Source: Phaseolus vulgaris
Lineage: Eukaryota > Streptophyta > Magnoliopsida > Fabales > Fabaceae
DNA: 64,000 nucleotides
Direction of reading: 5' to 3'
Assembly (NCBI RefSeq): GCF_000499845.2
Contig: NC_023749.2
Span: 27,063,353-27,127,352 of the forward strand
Shown: piece after piece, positions 56,400 to 64,000 of the stretch
How positions within the stretch are numbered: position 1 is the first letter of the stretch
Layout: each line of letters begins with the position of its first letter
The notes under the pieces: generated by a model
The model's input: only the letters and a program-made list of their open reading frames with translations
What the model was told of the DNA's origin: nothing
Database searches by the model: none
Position numbers and translations under genes: made by a program

Positions 56400-58979
56400 A
56401 TGACTCGCTCAAAGATCACCCCAAATCCTCCTCCTTCATCACGAAACCCTTCCTCACAAGCACACGACCCACCGCGAGCACGCGGCGCTTCGTCTTCCCA
56501 GGCTAAGAGGCCTGCACCTTCCAGCCCCAACCTGGCCCAGGCTACTCCGCCTGTCACCGGAGGAGCCTCCGTCCCCCCACCAGACTTCAAAAAACTATAT
56601 CCCTGGGCCAACTCGACCTTGTTGAGGGAAACGTCTTCTGTAAACACTGCTGGGGCAGTTCTGCGATTGACGAAGGGGGATGAGCCTCACCAATCATTCC
56701 ACAAGGAGCACGACGAGAAGATGAGTGCTACCTTGCCCCCCCGACCTGCCAGTCTACGCCGATGACAAGGCGATCAATGATGGGCCCTTCTGCTTCGTTT
56801 ACACAACTTTGTTCAAGAAGGTGAAACTCAGGTTTCCCTTCACTCGCTTTGAGAGGGAGCTTCTCACCGAGCTCAACATCGCCGCCGCCCAGCTCCATCC
56901 CAACAGCTGGGCGTTTTTGCGGGCGTTCCAAGTCATGTGCGACCACCTGGGGTTGCCAGCATCAGTAGATGTTTTCTTATTTCTCTTTGAAGCCAAACAC
57001 CCAGGAGATCGCCTATGGGTAAGCTTGAATGGGATTGCTGGGAGGTCGATCCTCTCTATCTTCCAGCAATCCTATAAAGACTGGAAGGGCAAGTTCGTCC
57101 AAGTGCGCCCCAACGACAAGGACGCTTCCCTGCTCGACGGTTTCCCCTTGTATTGGGTAAACAAGGGGAACAAAGAGTCCAAGAGCAGCTTCAGGAGACC
57201 AAGAAGTCCTGATAGCATGGGCGCTTTGGACAGAGATCTCTGTTTCTTCTGGAAGAGTGTGGCAGACGCCAACATCACCTTCCTCACCACCACACTCATC
57301 TGCTTCGAGTTTTTCGAGGACCAGCTCGAAATTCGCATAGGTTAGAACGTCTAAGTCTTTGTTCTAACACTACTTCTGTTAACTGTTTCTGGGCGTCTTG
57401 TGCGTTGTGCGCAAGACTTTGGTTTTATTTTCTGCATCATTCATCTGCTTTCTGTTGCATACTGTCTTATGCATTTATTTTCTTTCTGAGCTAACCCATG
57501 CATTTTTGCTCTGTGCAGATAATATGTTGGGCCGGGGCAAACTCGCTGAATTGAGGGCGCTCGCCCGAACCCACGGGTTGGCATCGGGTTCCCAAACCGT
57601 GCCAAACTCTGTGGTGGAGATCGCCGCTGCTCAAGGCAGATCGCCACCCAGGGGCCCAACTTCCTCTAACGCCCAACCCGCCAACCAACGTAAGAAGCTT
57701 GTCCTCAGGAAACCCAAGAGGAAAGCCCCCCAAGTAGTCCACGAGGAGGTAACTGAAGATGGCCTCGTCACGAAGAGGAAGAGGGTGGCACCTTCTTCAC
57801 CACCTGCTCCACCCCCTCTTCCAACATCAACACCGCCATCCACGCCTGCTCCACCTCCAACATTGCCTCCTCCGCCAGCTCCTGCCTCACCAGTCCAAGC
57901 AATTCCATTGGCGTCTGCGCCACCTGCGGTTGAGGCCCCCGAGCGCCTCCACACCTTGTGCAACAGCTGGAGGGGGTCCTCCTTCAAATGCCTCAGCCGC
58001 AGGCGTTGCTCCAATCCGGGATGAGGTTGCCCATAACTCTCCAATTCTGATTACTGAATCCCCGACGTCGCCACCGCGCCAAGAAGCACCTGCTGAGCAA
58101 CCAACTAAAGAAGGTGGCGGCGAGAGCCAACAACAGGCCCAACCGGCACCTCCACAGGCAGGTCTCTCTATTGAGGTTAAGAGGATGTGGGAGCCTTTCT
58201 CTGCTAAACTGAAGATGATGGCAGAAGACTTCCCCACCATTATCTCTAGAGCTGTGGAGAGCTCCACCAGGAAGCTCCAAGATGACCTCTTCAACCTTCG
58301 AACTGAGAATAGCACTATGAGGGTTGAGGTGGAGAAGTTATCCTTCAATCTGACACTTGCGGAGATTGAACACTCCCGAGTAGAAGACGCAATGAGCACC
58401 GAGCTCCGGTTGGCGCGCAAGGAGGCCACCGATCTCCGCCATAAGGTACAACTCTTGGCTCAAGAGAAAATTGAGCTGGAGAGCAAGATTGTACCTTATC
58501 GCGTCAAAGTGGCTGACCTGGAGGCCTTAATAAAAACTGACGCCGCCAAGGTGAAGAAACTGGAGCAAAGGTCAGCCGATCGGGAGGTCTTCCTGGGGGC
58601 GGTGGAAAAAGAAAGGGATGAAACCATGGCGAAGCTTGCTGAAGCCAACACAGAGAAGGGGAAAATCGCTGCTAAATTGGGCCAAGTGTAGGCAGAATCC
58701 AAGAAGGTTGCTGAAGACCTTCTCCAAGCTCAAGAGACCATCGAACAACTCAAGAAGCAAGCTGAAGAGCTGGAGCAGCAGAACAAGGGGCTGAAGGAAC
58801 AAACTGAAGAACTCAAGAAACAAATTGAAGAGCTTAATCTGAGTTCTGCCCAAATTCTGGCTGCTGGATTCGAGGCCGCACGGGAACAATTCGCCTGCTT
58901 GTTCCCTGATCTGGATCTTAGCATGGTATCCCTTAACAACGAGGTGGTGGATGGGAAGGTGGTTCCCGCTGAAGACTGA
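56400..58979 (+). pseudogene. Opposite-strand accessory gene of element C (frameshifts and one TAG)
   Basis: Plus strand, ATG at 56400 (MTRSKITPNPPPSSRN), nine bases after a likely acceptor (TTTGCAG, 5'-UTR intron 56154-56391). First coding exon to 57340 with FPFTRFERELLTELNIAAAQ, HPNSWAFLRAFQVMCDHLGL, FEAKHPGDRLWVSLNG and SFRRPRSPDSMGALDRDLCF. Intron 57341-57518 (178 bp, GT-AG) joins EIRI to DNMLGRGKLAELRALARTHG in frame. Second exon: basic KKLVLRKPKRKAPQ, Pro-rich part, coiled coil, end VVDGKVVPAED at 58977. Breaks: a shift near 56740, a shift near 57945, TAG at 58689-58691. AATAAA at 59030-59035. The paired RFERELLTELN and AFRAF-type core fits the putative gypsy-type transposon domain. Function unknown. 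Confidence 0.83.
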
Positions 58980-59035
58980 TCAATTCCATCCATCCACTAC
59001 CTTTATGCTTTCACCTTGCATACAATTGTAATAAA

Positions 59036-59590
59036 CTTTTTCTTTTTTTTTTGTATATGTGCCCCGAACTGATATTTACTTAATGAAATTACCTTTGTAT
59101 TTCTTCTTGTAACTTCTTTGTCTGCTTTAACTTTCCTTGCACAGTTTGCTTTAAGAAATTAACTTAACGATTTCGTAAGCGTGATCATATACTTAACTGC
59201 TTCGAACCACTTCAACTTCAAATAACGACCACTTTAACAACTTCTAATCTCAATGCAATGAATCTTCAGCGTAAAACCATTCTTCAAACGACAAACTTTA
59301 ACTCAACTACTGGCTTAAAAAATCGCTTCACCCGATCTGCTTCATAAAAAACGGGTCTTTAACTCTCTCGCCATTGCTTGAACTTTTTCTGGTCGCCAAA
59401 GACTCACTTGGCGATATCAGCTTCTTTCTGGCTTCCTGCCTTGGCCATTGTTCTTTTATCTGGGGTAGAGGCGCCTTTCGGATCCTTCTCTACCTCCTTG
59501 AGCTTCAGAACAAGAGACCGGGTGGCTGGGTGCTCTCTTCGAACCTACCTTAGCCACCTTCCAAACTTCTTCCGCCCTCTACGCCATACC
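59036..59590. other. Unique spacer between opposite-strand gene and array in element C
   Basis: Corresponds, reversed, to 27851-28443 of A. No gene seen. Confidence 0.7.
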
Positions 59591-60222
59591 TGAACTCGTT
59601 CGAGACGAGAAGGATTTTCTCTTGCCTGAACTCGCTCATAGGCGAGAAGGTCTTTTAACTTGCCTGAACTCGCTCATAGGCGAGAAGGTCTTTTAACTCG
59701 CCTGAACTCGCTCATAGGCGAGAAGGTCTTTTAACTCGCCTGAACTCGCTCATAGGCGAGAAGGTCTTTAAATCGTGCCTCTACATTGCCCCAGGGGTTA
59801 CATCTCCTCCCCCCCAGAAACACTGAGGACTTTTCACTGGTGCCTCTACATTGCCCCAGGGGTTACATCTTCTCGCCCCCAGAAACACTGAGGACTTTTC
59901 ACTGGTGCCTCTACATTGCCCCAGGGGTTACATCTTCTCGCCCCCAGAAACACTGAGGACTTTTCACTCTTCCTCGCCTGCACTCGCTCGACGGCGAGGA
60001 GGTCTTTATCTCGCCTCAGAACGCGCGAGGGCGTTGAGGTCTTTTAACTGGTGCCTCCGATCGCCGAAAGACGATGAGGACTTTAACTTTAACTGGTGCC
60101 TCCGATCGCCGAAAGACGATGAGGACTTAAGCTTTAACTGGTGCCTCCGATCGCCGAAAGACGATGAGGACTTAAGCTTTAACTGATGCCTCCGATCGCC
60201 GAAAGACGATGAGGACTTAAAA
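59591..60222 (-). repeat. Array of short self-complementary units in element C
   Basis: Same kinds of unit as in A and B, reversed. Here the CTCGCTCATAGGCGAG unit is present four times in a row (59625-59765), a unit with TTGCCCCAGGGGTTACATC three times (59790-59950), and a unit with CGATCGCCGAAAGACGATGA four times (60058-60210). Copy numbers differ from A and B. Confidence 0.87.
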
Positions 60223-60352
60223 CTTTTTAGAAAGCATGCGATATATCTTTAACTTGCCTTAAGTCACGTATAAGTGACAAGGTCTTTCTTCAAAACTTTC
60301 TGAAAACAACAGGCATGCAATCTGAAACAACTTAAACTTTTGAAAACTTCTC

Positions 60353-60404
60353 TTTATTGGGTGGCCTCGTTAAAAACCCTCCTTAGGGAAAAAAGAGTGC
60401 CCCC
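60353..60404 (-). terminator. Post-pol hairpin, T-run and AATAAA block of element C
   Basis: Reverse complement of the block in A: AATAAA at 60358-60353 after the CCCTAAGGAGGG hairpin and T-run, about 65 bp past the pol stop. Confidence 0.5.
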
Positions 60405-60467
60405 TTCAAACTGTTTTAACAGAGACATTGTAATGTAACTTCGTGTTTATCTTTACTTACAAAGTTC

Positions 60468-63400
60468 TTAACTGTAATATGACTTGAGGTGCGTGGCGTT
60501 CCAAGTGCGAGGAATCGCCCCTCCTTCCAATGTCTCTAAGCGGTAGGCGCCGTTCCCGAGCGCCTCGGTTATTCTGAACGGTCCCGTCCACTTGGGCGAC
60601 AGCTTCTTCTCCATCTCGTACTGGTGGGCTTTCCTCATCACCAGGTCGCCTTCTCTAAACTGTCTCGGCATCACCTTTGAGTTATATCTTCGTTCAATCC
60701 TTCTCTTCACCGCCTCAGCCTTCAATCTCGCCTCTTCCCTGACCTCATCCAGTAGATCCAGATTAAACCTTCTTTCTTCATTCGAGTCTTCCTCTACGAA
60801 GTTCTGGAATCTCGGCGAGCTCTCCTGGATCTCCACTGGAATCATTGCATCACACCCATAGACCAAGCTGAACGGGGTCTCATGGGTTCCTGACTGCTCA
60901 GTGGTGTGGTACGCCCAGACTATACGGGGTACCTCCTCAGCCCAGCTTCCTTTGGCTTTCTCTAGCCTTCTCTTCAACCCTCTCAGCAACACCCGATTAG
61001 CTGACTCTACTTGGCCATTTGTCTGGGGGTGCTCGACGGATGCAAACACTTGTTGAATTCCCACCCCTTCGCAAAGCTTCTTCAACAGGTGGCTTGCAAA
61101 CTGAGTCCCATTGTCCGACACCAGGCGCTTGGGCACACCAAACCGGCACACAATGTTCTTCCACACGAAACCTTCGATCTTGTGTGCGGTGATCTGGGCC
61201 ACTGGCTCTGCTTCGATCCACTTGGTGAAATACTCAATCGCCACCACCAAGTACTTCATCTGCCTGAACGCCAGCGGGAATGGTCCCAGGATGTCGATTC
61301 CCCATGTATGAAACGGCCAAGGGCTGTAAATCGACTTCAACTCCTCGGGAGGCGCCTTGTGCCAATCGGCGTGCTGTTGGCATTGTTTGCAACACTGCGC
61401 GTACTTCTTGCAGTCTTCTCTCATCGATGGCCAGTAGTAACCTGCACGGAGAGTCCTTGCGGCCAGAGCTCGACCCCCGACGTGGCTTCCGCATATCCCT
61501 TCGTGGAGCTCTGCCATGATTCTCGTGCATTTCTCGCCATGCACACATTCTAGGAGTGGGTGAGTGAACCCAAACCTGTACAGATCGTCATCAATCAATG
61601 TGTACTTGCTAGAATTTTTCTTTACCTTCCTAGCCTTTGTCGGATCCAGCGGGAGAAGGCCATCTGCCAGGCACCGCTTGTACTATGTTATCCAGGTATC
61701 TGGCTCATGGGTAGCGCAGACCTGCGTCATGTTCACCCTCTCTCCCCGACATGCTCTAATTCTCGGCGATCTCAACGTTTCTTGCATTAAAGACTTGTGA
61801 CTTCTTGCCGCTTTTTCCGTCGACCTGCTTATCTGAAGAACCAGGTGATCTGCTACAAATGCTCTCGGCGTCTTCAGAGTTTCTTGAATCACCGTCCTCT
61901 GCCTACCCCCCTTGCCTGAACTGGCGAGCTTGGCTAGCAAGTCAGCTCGGGCATTCTGCTCTCTGGGCACATGTACCACTTCAAAGGAGGCAAAGGAACT
62001 CTTCAGTTCCTGCACATACTCCAAGTAAGCCGCCATTTGTGGATCTTTAGCCTGGAACTCGCCTGTTACTTGCCCTGTGACTAGCAGCGAGTAACTCTTA
62101 GCCATCAACACCCTCGCTCCCATCTCTTTGGCCAGCAAAATCCCGGCGATCAACGCCTCATACTCTGCTTGATTGTTACTGGCTTTGAAAGCAAACCTCA
62201 AAGATTGTTCAATCAGCACACCGTTGGGTCCTTCCAAAATGACTCCAGCACCGCTACCCTGCTGGTTCGACGATCCATCCACCGAGAGTACCCAACGGAA
62301 GTCGTCCCCTTCAACTCGTGTCGCCTCAGATGAGAGCTCGACCACGAAATCTGCAAAGATTTGCCCCTTGATCGGGCCTCGGGGCTCATACTTAATATCA
62401 AACTCTGACAATTCTACTGCCCACTTCACCATCCTTCCCGCAACGTCAGGCTTCTTCAAGACCTTCTGGATGGGCAGGTCAGTCATCACCAGTATAGTGA
62501 AGCTATGGAAATAGTGGCGCAACCTCCTCGCCGAAAATACCACAGCCAGCGCAGCCTTTTCCAGGGCCTGATATCTCGTTTCGGGGCCCTGCAGCACCTT
62601 ACTAACAAAATAAATAGGCTTTTGAGCCTGATCTTGATCCTGGGCGAGCACCGCACTCACCGCCCTCTCAGTTACAGCAAAATTCAACCTGAGAGGGGTT
62701 CCCACCAGCGGTTTGCACAAAACCGGCGGGCTCGCCAGGTACTCCTTGAGCTTGACGAAGGCTTCCTCGCACTCCTTCGTCCAAGCAAACTTGTTATTGC
62801 GCCTTAAGCACTGGAAGTAGGGATGGCCCTTTTCTCCGCTAGCTGACACGAAGCGAGACAGGGCTGCCATCCGACCTGTTAGCTGTTGAACTTCCTTCAC
62901 CGTAGCCGGGCTCCTCATCACCAAGATGGCGGCACACTTATCCGGGTTGGCCTCTATGCCTCTTTCAGTTAAGAGGAAACCCAAAAACTTTCCAGCCTCC
63001 ACGCCGAAAATGCATTTTTCTGGATTAAGCTTTAATTTGAACTTGGCGATCGTCGTGAACAATTCCTCCAAGTCTGCAACGTGCTTGCTTTTCTCTGGCG
63101 AGGTCACGACCATGTCATCGACGTACGCTTGCACATTCCTTCCCAGCATCGGTGCAAGTACTCGATCCATCAACCTCTGGTACGTGGCCCCCGCGTTCTT
63201 CAGCCCAAACGGCATCACTTTGTAGCAGTAGCACGATCTCTCGATCATGAAGGCAGTCTTCTCTTCATCCATGGGATGCATCTTGATCTGGTTATACCCC
63301 GAGAAGGCATCCAGGAAGCTCAACAACTTACACCCCGCAGCACTATCCACCAGGGCGTCTATGCTTGGTAAAGGATATGAATCCTTTGGGCAAGCCTTGT

Positions 63401-64000
63401 TCAGATCAGTGAAATCGACGCACATGCGCCATTTCCCATTACTCTTCTTCACCAGCACAACATTTGCCAACCATTCAGGGTACTGGACTTCCCTGATGTG
63501 GCCTGCAGCGAGGAGTTTCTGTGTTTCGTCCCTAATCGCCTGCCTCCTCTCCTCGTTGAACTTTCTTCTTCTTTGTCTCACTGGTCTCACCAAGTTGTCC
63601 ATCGCCAGATGATGGCACAAGAAGTCGGGATCGATCCCGGGCATGTCCGAAGCGGACCATGCAAATGCATCCAGATGCCGTTCTATCACCTTGGCGATCT
63701 GGTCCTGGAGCTCAACCTCCAGGGATCTTCCCAGCTTGAAGATTTTTCCCCCGATCTCTCTCTCGAGCCACTGCTCAACGGGTTTTGGTCTGGTTTCTCT
63801 GGCGATCACCGCCCTGGCGATTCCCAGTTCTCTCGCTTCCTCAGGGCGATTCCTTGCCTCTTCTTCCTCCAGGCCAGCGTTCTTCTCCCCCAGCTCAGCA
63901 TCCACCATCTCAACATCCCTTCCGGCGGTCTCTTCTGTTACCGTCGATCTGGGCTTCACACCAGGAGGCGGGGTGGTCATTACGTAACTCACCGATCTCT
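60468..64000 (-). pseudogene. Pol of element C (RT, RNase H, second RNase H, integrase) with one TAG
   Basis: Minus strand, entering at the window edge shortly after the protease (SYVMTTPPPGVKPR) and ending LKSYYS at 60468. RT with YVDDM (63120 region), RNase H with LEKAALAVVFS, second RNase H-like domain (WVLSVDGSSNQQ), integrase finger and the catalytic D, D, E motifs (WGIDILGP, SDNGTQF, NGQVESANR) are all there. The only break I see is TAG at 61683-61685, where A has CAG (TWITQYKRC), between the second RNase H and integrase. The frame continues without shift after it. Confidence 0.94.

Larger units (their letters stand above)
54987..64000 (-). mobile_element. Element C: Tat-type Ty3/gypsy retrotransposon, 5' end outside window
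   Basis: Minus strand: 3' LTR (54987-55796), purine tract, opposite-strand gene (plus strand, 56400-58979), repeat array, hairpin/AATAAA block, and gag-pol from RT-side to the window edge. The proteins are almost the same as in A and B, but the LTR belongs to the subtype of the solo LTRs at 10527 and 32760. Confidence 0.93.

Overview
The window looks like transposon-filled heterochromatin from a plant nuclear genome. The element families (Tat-type Ty3/gypsy, Ty1/copia and CACTA) and the AT-rich background fit a dicot; a legume of the Phaseoleae is my guess, not proven here. I found no host gene, tRNA, rRNA or CRISPR array. Nearly every base belongs to a mobile element or its remnant, and many borders are fixed to the base by 5-bp target-site duplications (TSDs).

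Left third (1-20091): a stack of nested insertions. Element D (Tat gypsy, minus strand, left end outside the window) sits in the 5' LTR of element E (Tat gypsy, plus strand, RT, RNase H and integrase core deleted). E also holds a solo LTR (10527-11413, TSD AAAGA). E sits in the gag of a minus-strand copia element F (5' LTR 14749-15799). F sits in a gypsy LTR fragment G (15800-16516), which lies in an older LTR element F2 (16517-20091).

Centre (20092-35973): element A, a complete Tat gypsy element (20262-32439, TSD CTTGT, LTRs differing at 3 of 792 sites) with an uninterrupted 1817-residue gag-pol; then a solo LTR (32760-33576, TSD AAGAT) and about 2.4 kb of AT-rich DNA without genes.

Right (35974-64000): a CACTA (En/Spm) DNA transposon on the minus strand, split by complete Tat element B (39482-51689, TSD TAAAC), by a solo LTR of the E family (52771-53870, TSD AGTTA) and by element C (54987 to beyond 64000, minus strand).

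A, B, C and E share one layout: LTR, tRNA-Lys-type primer site, gag-pol, a hairpin plus AATAAA block, an array of short self-complementary repeats, a large gene on the opposite strand, polypurine tract, LTR. The opposite-strand gene shows two GT-AG introns at matching places in A, B and C; the second joins the gypsy-transposon-type domain in frame to a proline-rich and coiled-coil half. Antisense ORFs downstream of pol are known for Tat elements; the intron structure, the repeat array where the two units converge, and the run of CAG-to-TAG stops in gag-pol are the points most worth a second look.
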